In this document: positions 48,591-59,109 of the stretch, piece after piece
Numbering within the stretch: position 1 is the stretch's first letter
Layout of the letters: each line of letters starts with the position of its first letter
DNA from: Amborella trichopoda
Taxonomy: Eukaryota > Streptophyta > Magnoliopsida > Amborellales > Amborellaceae
NCBI RefSeq assembly: GCF_000471905.2
Contig: NW_006500103.1
Coordinates: 1,094,971 to 1,158,970, forward strand
Direction of reading: 5' to 3'
DNA length: 64,000 nt
Position numbers and translations under genes: made by a program
Notes under the pieces: model-generated
The model's database searches: none
What the model was told of the DNA's origin: nothing
Seen by the model: only the letters and a program-made list of their open reading frames with translations

Positions 48591-50150
48591 AAATAAATCA
48601 ATTATAATCACATTCCATAAGTGATAAAAAAGAATACAATAGGGCAAGAAGTATATAAGATGATGTTGTGCCTGCATTAGATATCAGTATCTCACTTGCA
48701 TTTGCTAAGTCATCTCAATGTTTGCATCATTACTAAAACAAAAGAACACAATATGGAAGTCAAAACGTAAAGATCAAGCACTATGTGATATTGACCATAC
48801 TTCAAACTGTACCAAGAGTGGATACTGTAAAAGTTCGCTTGCGGGTGTATGTAAGCTCTTCCACACACATACACACATGTGTGTGTGTCAAATAAACTTG
48901 GGAAAGTGCACTTACTAGATCACAAAGTGAATGGAAAGCGTCAGGCGATGTATTACTAGCCAAGCCAGTATATTCTAGGCCTACCACTATTGTTGGCAAA
49001 TATTAGGACACAAAATTAGAGGGACCACAGTGGATATCACACATTTTCTCAAACAATGAAACAAGGTCACCAATGAAGTAACAATTATGATAGAGACCTC
49101 CATACCAACAAAATTTACGTTACAAATGTAGACCTGACTAGGCATCTTGGTGTTGTTGTCATGACCAGAATAGACCCATCGGTCCGACTAGTTAGACTGG
49201 CAACTGGGCCTAGAACTAGTATATTCTGATTACTGAACCAACAATTGATCAAAAACTAGTCTGAACCGGCCAGTTCAAACATAGTTGATTCGGTTGAACC
49301 AGTCCAACTGGTTTGGAATAGACCAATGCCCTCACTGTTTCAATGACCGAACTGGCTGATCCAACTATCCAACTATTTATAAATAAATCAATTATAATCA
49401 CATTCCATAAGAGATAAAAAAGAATACAATAGGGCAAGAAGTATATAAGATGATGTTGTGCCTGCACTAGATATCAGTATCTCACTTGCATTTGCTAAGT
49501 CATCTCAATGTTTGCATCATTACTAAAACAAAAGAACACAATACGGAAGTCAAAACGTAAAGATCAAGCACTATGTGATATTGACCATACTTCAAACTGT
49601 ACCAAGAGTGGATACTGTAAAAGTTCGCTTGCGGGTGTATGTAAGCTCTTCCACACACATACACACATGTGTCTGTGTCAAATAAACTTGGGAAAGTGCA
49701 CTTACTAGATCACAAAGTGAATGGAAAGCGTCAGGCGATGTATTACTAGCCAAGCCAGTATATTCTAGGCCTACCACTATTGTTGGCAAATATTAGGACA
49801 CAAAATTAGAGGGACCACAGTGGATATCACACATTTTCTCAAACAATGAAACAAGGTCACCAATGAAGTAACAATTATGATAGAGACCTCCATACCAACA
49901 AAGTTTACGTTACAAATGTAGACCTGACTAGGCATCTTGGTGTTGTTGTCATGACCAGAATAGACCCATCGGTCCGACTAGTTAGACTGGCAACTGGGCC
50001 TAGAACTAGTATATTCTGATTACTGAACCAACAATTGATCAAAAACTAGTCTGAACCGGCCAGTTCAAACATAGTTGATTCGGTTGAACCAGTCCAACTG
50101 GTTTGGAATAGACCAATGCCCTCACTGTTTCAATGACCGAACTGACTGAT
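48591..50150. repeat. 790-bp tandem duplication (two copies)
   Basis: The unit beginning ATTATAATCACATTCCATAA occurs at 48601 and again at 49391. Only about seven single-base differences were seen over roughly 780 bases (for example GTGATAAAA/GAGATAAAA, ATATGG/ATACGG, GTGTGTGT/GTGTCTGT), so the copies are about 99% identical. The unit ends in family D-like CCGGT words. The copies join with almost no spacer near 49380. Confidence 0.93.
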
Positions 50151-50345
50151 CCAACTATTTAAACTGGGAACCAAGCCCAAAACTGGTATGTCCTAATTAC
50201 TGAACTAGCAATTGGTCAAAAACCAATCTGAACCGGCTAGTTCAACCAGAGTTGAATTGATTGAACGGGCCAGTCCGACTAATTTGGACTAGACCAGTGC
50301 TCTCACTAGTTTGATGACTGGCCCGGTCCTGAAACATTGGTCTTA
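50151..50345. repeat. Third, diverged arm of family D-like sequence
   Basis: After the second 790-bp copy, a further diverged repeat of its last ~180 bases follows (AACTGGGAACCAAGCCCAAA; CTGAACCGGCTAGTTCAACC), so the CCGGT-rich part is present three times in tandem. Confidence 0.65.
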
Positions 50346-51239
50346 TCTACAGTACATGTTTCACACCTGTGGACTATCTCTCTTGCCTCAATCTCACGGA
50401 TATGATCTTGTCTCCTTTAAATGTTTGAGGCGCCCATGGACTCTCTAACCTGAATCTCTAGAGTCTTGGGGTTTGCCCCAGTTGATTACTGTTCTATGAA
50501 CATGTATTGAATCCAAATTACCATAAATGGGGAAATTGTTAATTCTAGAAACTACAACATCTCTTGTATTTATCTTGTCTAGAGATAAGATAGAAGTAAT
50601 AAAATCTGAAGATTCTGAAATGAGTCATCTATACAAAAATTCCATTAAAATCACTCAAACCGCAATAAACAAAGTTTACAAAATAGAGATCCAACAATTG
50701 AAACCTGCCATAACTCATAACAAATGAATGAATACTATCTAAATTATACCAGAAACGAGTTAGTAAAAGAAATAGCACAGAGAAAGCAATAAATCTAATA
50801 AAGTTCTAACTTTGGACCAAAAAAACAGAATAATCTGAACATAAGACAAAAAAAGAAGAAGAGAAAATAACATTTCCATTACTGCGAGCTCCAATTCTGA
50901 GACTTATAAGCTGAACATCAACAGATCAGAAAACAAAACCCCAGTCCCAAAATAAAAAAGGTAAACCCTCCAAAGAAAAAAAAGGAAAAGTCACAATAAT
51001 TCAGAAGCAAAGTGGGTAGATCATCCAGAGATATAGCCCCTAGACAGGATCCGCCATCAAAACCAGGCACCCAAAACCCAAGATACCAAATCCCAAAAAT
51101 GGAGGAAACATAAAGCACTAGAGAAGAGAAAATTGGAAGCGAAAGCGAGAAGAGAACACTCGAGAAAAGGGAAGGGATAGAAGGAAAGAGAGGGAGGAGA
51201 GAGAAAGAGAACATTGGAAACCTAAGAGTGAGAAAGGAA
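50346..51239. other. Stretch without a recognised gene
   Basis: AT-rich, with A-rich runs near 50820-51000. If a minus-strand gene starts near 51284, this would be its first intron. No downstream exon was identified. Confidence 0.4.
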
Positions 51240-51640
51240 GGGATAAAGGAGAGAGAGAGAGAGAGAGAGACTAACCTAGTTTCATGGTGGACGGTTGGCA
51301 GTGCGGGCTAGTGATGTGGAGAGTGGCAGTCCAGATAGGACCAACCAGATTCGGCCTTCTCAGTTTGAGTAAGCGTCGTCGATGAGAGAGAGAGACCAAC
51401 AAGTCACTTTAAAGAGAGAGAGACCAACAAGTCACTTTTAGAGAGAGAGAGAGAGGAGACCATGTAACTCTAGAGAGAGAAACCACCAAGTTACCTTAGA
51501 GAGAGAAGAGACCATGCTACCCTAGAGAGAGAAACCACCAAGTCACCTCAGAGAGAGAGAGAGAGAGGAGACCATTTTACGTTAGAGAGAGAGAGTGAGC
51601 TGGGCAGTGGAGAGATCAATCGAACTCTCTCTCTCTCTCT
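51240..51640 (-). promoter_or_regulatory. CT-rich leader-like region with GAGA minisatellite
   Basis: Six or so units of about 30-40 bases alternate GAGAGA runs with ACCAACAAGTCAC or GACCATGTAAC words. On the minus strand it reads as a long pyrimidine-rich leader followed by an ATG at about 51284 and, after three codons (MKL), a good GTTAGT donor. This could be the first exon of a gene, but the rest was not found. Confidence 0.35.
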
Positions 51641-51675
51641 AAACCAGGAACCCTGAGGTCCCAATACCATACGTG

Positions 51676-51724
51676 GGAAAGGCACGTGTAATCTCCGGGT
51701 TAGGGTTTTCGATGCCACGTGTCA
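51676..51724 (-). promoter_or_regulatory. Two G-box/ABRE elements
   Basis: GGCACGTGTAA (about 51680-51690) and GCCACGTGTCAC (about 51713-51724) are classic CACGTG cores, the second with the ACGTGTC extension of ABA-response elements. They stand 30 bases apart just upstream of the CT-rich leader-like region. Confidence 0.45.
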
Positions 51725-52039
51725 CTTGGAGAAAATCCGAGAAGGATAAAGTTTGGTGTTCTTTGGTCTGACTAAACTTAGAGGTGTGGTGCATTGTACG
51801 CTTGACAAGGTGACATAACGGGGGTGTAAAGTTGAATGTAAACCCGCAGAAGCGCAATGTATATTTACTCCATCGGGCAAAAGAGGAGCACGTCTTACGG
51901 AAATCTTTTCGAAACATTTGTGCAAACATCCATTAAAAAATTTTATCTAATTTCAAAATAGAATGATACATAATATTGAGTTGGAATAGTGTAAATGAAT
52001 ATAATGTTAAATAATACATCTCTTATGTATATTTTGATA

Positions 52040-52435
52040 AGGAAGAAATTTATAGAGAGCCCAAGCTCTAAACATTCAAATTAGAGTCCACCTCAAAAAT
52101 TTCACTAGAAGAGGTTGGGTTGATGTCCAAATATCATCAAATGGATCATCTCGACATCAAGATGCATGGACATGAGAAAAAAAAAGTAGATTTCAAGTTT
52201 TGGAAATAGTGCTTCTTGTAACATATTTTTGGACCATCAAATTTCAAAAATTTCAAGTTTTTATAGATCTTTTCAATCTACACTATTTTTGAAGTTTCAA
52301 ATTTTATAATTAAAGATGAAAATATATTTTAAAGCTATCCCAAATATTTTTAGTATTGAAACCACATATATTGATACTATTAGAAAGTGTGCTTTACTTT
52401 GATTGTTTAGAGCCTCGGGTCTGTACAAATCGCAC
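52040..52435 (+). mobile_element. MITE family B, copy 4
   Basis: Complete by eye: GAAATTTATAGAGAGCCCAA and GCTCTAAACATTCAAATTAG at the left, GATTGTTTAGAGCCTCGGGT and TGTACAAATCGCACCATTTT at the right. It carries ATCATCTCGACATCAAGATG in the middle. Confidence 0.75.
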
Positions 52436-52786
52436 CATTTTGATAATTTCTCAATTTTCTTTACCCATCTTAGTATTTTCGGGTGAGAAAATTTTGATTT
52501 TGAGTTTCTAACTACATACACTTTAATCTAACATGCATTATTTTCATTCTTGTGACAATTTTTAAAATCATACTTCTAGGTAAAATTAAGGTCTAACTAA
52601 GGATAAGGCCTATACCGGGCATCATCTTTAAATGAACAAATCGAAGAAATGGTTGTATACGTTAGGATCTAATAGTTCTTTTAGATGCGGAAACAAGAAT
52701 CCCAAAAGTTGGAACCCACCAGGATCATGTACTGGTTGAGCGAACCCTAGTATGAGACATGTTTGCTTTTATGCCTATATATCTTA

Positions 52787-53627
52787 GGGAAAATTACAAA
52801 AAAACATTCTAAAATGAACTATCTATGCAACTTACCCCCACCCCAAACTTTTCTCACACTTTTTTCCCCCAAACTACCTTTCCTCGCAAAAACCCCCTAA
52901 CCCAAAAGTAACATAAAATAAGACTAAAGTACCCTCGTTTCTTTTCACACGGCCTTCTCTCTCTTGTTTCCCACAGTAAAGACGGGCTCCAGCAGTCCCA
53001 ATGTGCGCTTCGGCAGTACTTTGTCTAACCCACAACACTCCGGCATTTTGATAACTCGCTCCGGCAATGTAACTACACACTCCGGCAGTCCGCTTCGGCA
53101 ATGAAGCCTTTGGAGCCAGTGCTCTGGCAATGGAAGACTGTGTTCTAACAGTCCGAATGCGTGCTCCAGCAGTCACAACGTGCGCTCCGACAGTGCTTTG
53201 TCTAACCCACAGCGCTCCAACATACTGAGAACTGCACTCCCACATTCTGAATGCGCGCTCCGGCAGTCCCAATGTGTGCTCTGGTAATCATTTGTCTGAC
53301 CCACAGCGCTCTAGCATTCTAAGAACACGCTCCGGCAATGAAGTCTTTGGAGCCACAACGCTCCGGCAATGTAGCACCGCGCTTCGACAGTGCTTTTTGA
53401 CATTCCACTCTGACAGTAGTATTCTGCGCTCCCGCACTACTATACTTGGGATCCGTGAATTGATTTGGTTTGTACATAAAGGGCATTTCTTCCAAAAAAT
53501 AAGAATTTTTTACCTTGGGGGGGTTTTGCGAGGAAAGGTTGTTTGGGGGAAAAAAGAGTGAGAAAAGATTGGGGTGGGGGTAAGTTGTATAGATAGTTCA
53601 TTTCAAGGTGTTTTTTGTAAGTTTCCC
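52787..53627. mobile_element. Foldback/Mutator-like element with ~113-bp inverted ends and an internal repeat array
   Basis: The left arm (52787-~52899) starts GGGAAAATTACAAAAAAACA and is matched at about 90% by the reverse complement of the right arm (~53515-53627), which starts GGGAAACTTACAAAAAACAC; both run through CAACTTACCCCCACCCCAA and CCTTTCCTCGCAAAA. Flanks TATATCTTA and TATGCTTTA agree at 6 of 9 bases, a weak 9-bp target duplication. Between the arms GCTCCGGCAGT-like units recur about 20 times in three larger blocks, each with TTTGTCTAACCCACA or a variant. No transposase is encoded. Confidence 0.75.
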
Positions 53628-53689
53628 TATGCTTTAATGCCATGATGAATTCTTGGCCATACATTATGCAAATTGAATTCATAGTTGTC

Positions 53690-54065
53690 TCACAATGATC
53701 AAGTCAATTGTGCATATGTAATCTTATGTTTTTTTATTAAGATGGAGGTTGGTCTTGTAGTGTTTCATGTTATTCATAAGTGATGAGAAATGTGAGTATG
53801 TATCTTATATAGTGTTGTATATATGAGGACTTAAGTATTTGAGCATTGTCTTATGTTTAGTTGTATTTCTAGTTTGGGATTTGTAAAGAGACCGATTAGA
53901 GTTGTAATTTTTGTTTTAAAGCAAGTGTAAGGCCAAAAGTAGTGGCTTGAACTCATATACATTTGCCAATTTATATGAGGTATCTATGTATTTTCAAAAC
54001 CTATTTGTTTCACACTAATAAATTTTTTAAATTAGTCACTTGGTACTTGGCTTTGCATACTAACA
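53690..54065 (+). repeat. LTR 3' portion of a copia-like element
   Basis: The stretch ends CTAACA one base before a primer-binding site and holds AATAAATTT as a polyadenylation-like signal (about 54017). The LTR's left end was not found. Confidence 0.5.
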
Positions 54066-54066
54066 A

Positions 54067-54079
54067 TGGTATCAGAGCC
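54067..54079 (+). other. Retrotransposon primer-binding site (initiator Met tRNA)
   Basis: TGGTATCAGAGCC is the standard plant Ty1/copia primer-binding site. The following ~500 bases show no intact gag. Confidence 0.75.
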
Positions 54080-54739
54080 AGGCTTTTTAATAAATCATTT
54101 TTATATAATGCATCGTCTAAAGTTTCTCATAAGCGAAATTGATTTGAGATATAAATCTCCAAAATCAAGACCAAGATTCATCTTTTGAGGATGATTTTAT
54201 TAGTTTACTTATCAAAGATGCTCCCACTCAAACTAACAAGGTTGTTTTTTAAAATAACTTGAATTTTGGTTTTGGAAATACAAGTTGCTTTTAAAGAATA
54301 CTTTGAAGGTCTCAAATAGAACTCTATTCAAAGATTGGTGACTATGAGTTACTCCAAAAGATTATGACATAATTATGCGGTCCTAGCCTAATGCTAAAAT
54401 GCATCTTTAAGGAGATCATCCAAAATGGGTGATGTGAAGTTTTGTATAGTCGTAACCTTTATTGGAAAATAACACAAAGTTGAAATACACAAAATTGGAA
54501 AGATTCTCCTCTTTGGATTCATACATCCTTTTGTGCTCAAATATTTGAAATTAGGAGATCATGGTTTAGAAAATTAAGTGTTTAAAACCAAGTTCCTTTC
54601 ATCATTTGTTCTCAATTATCATAATGTGAATCTCTCATCTCCCAACTATTGTCCCTCGACAAAACCCAATCGAGCAAACCTTTTAAGACCCACTCTCCTG
54701 ACTAGCACTGCGTGCCGATCTCCTATCTCTATATCACAG
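54080..54739 (+). other. Probable non-coding remains of the copia-like interior
   Basis: Follows the primer-binding site. No gag or pol motif is recognisable; several stops in all frames. Confidence 0.35.
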
Positions 54740-55020
54740 CTAAATCACTGTCCAGGAAGAGACCCATCTCTATTCCACATTTGACCGACATCAATTGTCG
54801 ATCTCTCATCTCTATTCCACAACTAAACTAACATACAGGAAGAGACCCGTCTCTATTCCACAACTAAAACACTACCCATCTCTATTCCATCCCACAACTA
54901 AAACACTACCCATCTCTATTCCATCCCACAGCTAAAACACTACCCATCTTTATTCCACTCCACAACTAAAACACCACCCATCTTTATTCCACTCCACAAC
55001 TAAAACACCACCCACCGATA
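54740..55020. repeat. 34-bp minisatellite
   Basis: At least five units with consensus parts TCTCTATTCCATCCCACAAC and TAAAACACTACCCA, slightly varied between units (TCTTTATTCCACTCC in the last two). Confidence 0.88.
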
Positions 55021-55028
55021 CTTTCTCT

Positions 55029-55110
55029 AATTAAAAGGCAGGGGGAAACCACGTAAAATCTCCATGGCTAATTAAAAGGCAGGGGGAAACCACGTAAAAT
55101 CTCCATGGGA
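55029..55110. repeat. 41-bp tandem duplication
   Basis: TAATTAAAAGGCAGGGGGAA followed by ACCACGTAAAATCTCCATGG occurs twice in a row without a difference. Confidence 0.9.
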
Positions 55111-55129
55111 ACGACTTATCTACAAGAAG

Positions 55130-55500
55130 CCAGCCTCTCAAGCACATCATAGTTTTTCTCTGTGCCCTCACTCTGCATGAGGCACATCGTAGTGTTTCTC
55201 TCTGCTTGGCACATCATAGGTGTTTTTGTCGATAGGAAGTTCTCTTCTCTCTAAAAGGAGGTCTTGTCCCTGAGGCCCATCGTAGTATTTCTCTCTATAG
55301 GAAGTTCTCTTCTCTCTAATGGGAGGTCAAAGTTCTCTTCTCTCTAAAGGGAGGCCTACGGCGCTTCTCTCCATTGGAAGTTCTCTTCTCTCTAAAGGGA
55401 GACCGAAGTTTTTTTCTCTCTAAAGGGAGACCTTGCCCCTCATGCACAAAGGCTTCTCCCTCATGCACGAGAGGCTCATACCTCTCTCTCTAGAGGAAGC
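55130..55500. repeat. Irregular CTCTCTAAAGGGAGG minisatellite
   Basis: AGTTCTCTTCTCTCTAAAGG and variants recur about six times with uneven spacing, mixed with CACATCGTAGTGTTTCTC words. Confidence 0.75.
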
Positions 55501-56310
55501 CACATTTCCCATATGATGACCCAAAAAGCCCGTGCATATTCTTTTATCTTTTATCCTTTATATATAAGGTTAGGAATCTAGACTAAATAGAAAACTTCAT
55601 ATAAATGTTACATATATCTAAAAAACCAAAAGATATACCCAAGAGTCCTAATCTTTTTGGATTTTTATTTTATTAAAAAACCTTATCAATATCAATCCAA
55701 ATTTTACATGATATGGGTTGCCTTATATGGGTAATTTTGGATATAACTATATCCAACCATATGTACTCAAAAGCTACCATGAAAGAACAAGGGGAAATAT
55801 ATTATAAGATGTGTTAAGAAACAGGTATGAGCTATTCAATTTCTAAGAACATATTATACATAGGCACTATTTAGATGTATTCATTATTATTGGTAACTCA
55901 CTATTTAAACAAAGTTGATGTGTTAAGAAACAGGTATGAGCTATTCAATTTCTAAGAACATATTATACATAGCATTAGGCACTATTTAGTTGTATTCATT
56001 ATTATTGGTAACTCACTATTTAAACAAAGTTGATCCTTATAATGAACTATCTGTTGTTTGGTGGTCTCTATCATAAAGTATTTTGAGATTAACTGAGAGG
56101 CAGTTATAGAAATAATTTTCACTAGTTAAAAGATTTTTTAAATTTATTCAAAGCAATTTGCTAAAAATTATAAGTTCTTAGCTAAAAATAGCTGGAAATT
56201 GTCAAGAAAGCTAAATAATTAAATAATATTGTAGACAATGCGAAATACATAGCAATCTACTAACAAATTAATATTCTCCACAGTACATCAATTTTAGACA
56301 AGATTTTCTA
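55501..56310. other. AT-rich stretch with a 109-bp tandem duplication
   Basis: GATGTGTTAAGAAACAGGTA begins at 55808 and again at 55917; the copies differ mainly by a five-base CATTA-type insertion in the second. No gene recognised. Confidence 0.8.
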
Positions 56311-56408
56311 CTACAGATATATTATCAAACAAGCAAGGCCTTGTACTGCGGGATAAAATGACAATACCAAATGGCGAGAGGTTCTCCCATACCCTATCAA
56401 TGAACTGG

Positions 56409-56409
56409 G

Positions 56410-56441
<32 letters not shown>

Positions 56442-56495
56442 CAATATGGGCTGATTGGATGAGAGAGAGATTTTCAATATGGGCTGATTGGATGG
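56409..56495. repeat. (GA)n run with a short tandem copy
   Basis: A (GA)n tract is followed by two copies of GATTTTCAATATGGGCTGAT (56436 and about 56466). Confidence 0.88.
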
Positions 56496-57534
56496 CCGTA
56501 TATCCGATTACTCTGAAAATTTGGTACAAATGGGCACACATAAGAAAATAATAATTTTAATTCAAAAAAGAAAAACCACACTTGAAATCGAGCCTCTTAA
56601 TATGAAAAACTTGACCTGCTCAATCATTCATTAGTTTTATAACAGTATCCATCTTTTTATCCATAAGTTTATATCGAAAAGGTAGTTCTTTTATGCACAG
56701 TGGTTTTTCTTGTATTAAAACAAGCAAATAAAATTCAGGAAAACTCACAAACCGATAGGGTTTTAACGTGTTTACTCAAAATGGGTCGCAATTTTGTGAA
56801 AATGACACTAACACCACCCCCACCCAAGCCTTTAAAAAAAAAATTTCTCTAAAGTTGCCCACCGATGTGCCATTACCAACACGAGACAAGTGGGATATCA
56901 CACAAGCCTTCTCTATTGGTAAGGGTATATTCGGTACTACCAAAACCGAATATATGTGTATTTCGGTGTTTCTACTATCGAACAACTCAATTATTAATTT
57001 GTCCGAGATAAAAAAAGGGATCTATTAAGTAATTATTATTATTTAAATTCTTACTATGTAATTAGTATAATTAAAATTTATGTAATGTAATTACTTTCAT
57101 TTATTATCATTTGATAGGAATGTATTTTTTTCAAAAAAAATTCTTGAATTAGAATTTAATATATGTTTTCTATTCTCAAGTATTTAATGGATAGAAATTT
57201 TTAATTATATATCTATATATGTATATATGGAATGATTTCATACCAACGTGTCATTGTAATAAAGTGAACCACACCTATAGAAAACTATGTTTTTCATATT
57301 TGTATAACCTCAAAATTTACACACACACTCTCTTCATTCTCATAATCAATCCTGAAAAAATAAAATTAAATATGCACCCTAGATATGGTCAAAATTAGTG
57401 CTCTCCAACAATGAATATCGACCATCCATTTGATGAATTTTAAGATCTAGACCTTAACAAATTTAAAATAATTTTTTTCTTGTTTAGCATTGTTAATCTA
57501 ACGATAATAACATTATTTAAATTTTTCGAAAAGA
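56496..57534. other. AT-rich stretch without a recognised gene
   Basis: An 86-codon open frame at 56768-57028 has no family motif or splice support. Nothing else seen. Confidence 0.45.
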
Positions 57535-57925
57535 ATGGTGCGGTTTGCATAGAGCCGAGGCTCTAAACAATCAAAGTAGAGCCCACCTTTAAATAGCGTC
57601 GAGAATTGTGGTTTCAAAATTGAAAATATTTGTGATAGCCTTAAAATATATTTTCATCTCTAATTATAAAATTTAAAGCTTCAAAAACAATGTAGATCAA
57701 GTAGATATATGAAAACTTGAAAATCTTGAAAAATAACGGTCCAAAAATGCATTATCATATAACTATTTCTAAAACTTGAAATCTATTTTTTTTCTCGTGT
57801 CCATCCATCTTGATGTCGAGATGATTGATTTGAAGATATTTGAACATCAAAACAACCTCTTCTAGTGAATTTTTTTAGGTAGGCTCTAATTTGATTGTTT
57901 AGCGCCTTGACTCTATATAAGCATT
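57535..57925 (-). mobile_element. MITE family B, copy 5 (inverted)
   Basis: Left GGTGCGGTTTGCATAGAGCC then GAGGCTCTAAACAATCAAAG; right GATTGTTTAGCGCCTTGACT then CTATATAAGCATTTCC. The middle reads CATCTTGATGTCGAGATGAT. Complete by eye and opposite to the copy at 52.04 kb. Confidence 0.75.
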
Positions 57926-59030
57926 TCCTTTTTACTTTTTTGTGATTGTTCGATAGAATGAAAATAGTGTATAGGTAGAAATTGGTGTCAAGCAAATGGC
58001 TCTACCATAGTTTTTGAAGATGGTTTCATTATATTACTATACAACTGTTGCATGAAAAAAGTAAATAATATATATATATATATATATAATATAATATAAT
58101 ATAGAATAGAAATTTAGAAATAAAAAAATTTAAAGATCAACAGATAAAGGAAACTCTATTGAAAAAAAATATATTCAAATATAAATAACTAAGTAAAACA
58201 AAAATAAATAAAATTGATACCTAACATAATTCTTTTATTCTAACTAAGTAAGAATAACTTAAATAATAATAATTACTTATTTTAGGTCTAGTTTTTTTAA
58301 TACCAGACAACTTAGAAAGTTGAGTTGTGTCCAGTATTTAGAAACGCCGAACAACATTTTTGATCGGTTTCGGTTGTACCGGAAAAGCCCTTACTAATCA
58401 AATGAACAAGGAAGATATTTTACATCCCCTGAGTTGAGAGACTTATGGGCTTGGCACCCAGTCACTCCCAACCAACTCTGGTACGTTTGAGTCTACTCGC
58501 CCAACGCGGCAAACCCTGCAGTTAACAAATAAAAAATTCGTAATAATATATAAAGTCTTAAGTAGAGAAATAGAAGAATAAGGAAAAGAAAAAAAAAAGA
58601 GAAATATATAAAATATGTTATATGTACAACTTTGTAGACTCTGGTGATAGTGCACTTATCGACCGATTTTTAGAACAAATCACCGATTAGTGAATTGAAA
58701 AAAAAAAATTTTGAATATATGATTGTTGGAATCGGGCCAGATAGGGATCGGCTAGGGACCGATCCCGAGTCAGTCGGCTGCTTTTTTAAAAATCGACCTA
58801 TCTTTTAAACACCGGTTATAAGTAATTGTGACCCCCCAATTCTAAAAGTAAGTGGTATACCATCCCTATTTTTATAAATTTTCATCTTTTATAACTCAAC
58901 GTGAGGTGTAGGGTGGTCTTATTGGACGACCCATGCAGCACTAATCTCGTAATAAATTCGCATATTGACAAAAAAAAAAAAACAGAAGAAGAAGAAGGTC
59001 TAAGGTGGTATTATTTCGAGCAATAGAATG
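57926..59030. other. 3' flank of the BURP gene, AT-rich, no gene recognised
   Basis: A (TA)n tract lies at 58069-58090. Around 58690-58820 there are GGGATCGG/CGATCCCG words of a dispersed repeat. The BURP 3' UTR probably ends near 58990-59040. Confidence 0.4.
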
Positions 59031-59109
59031 CCTTTGTTACTAACACACAAACCAAATTACATGTAAACGCAATGGCATTCTGATCATCCAACATGGTTCA
59101 GGATCATGA

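Noticed and set aside
51639-51929. 96-codon minus-strand frame
   Set aside because: No recognisable motif, and it overlaps the G-box region that looks regulatory.
54740-55020. Regular repeats reminiscent of a CRISPR array
   Set aside because: Units are contiguous 34-bp tandem repeats without unique spacers, in a plant nuclear genome.
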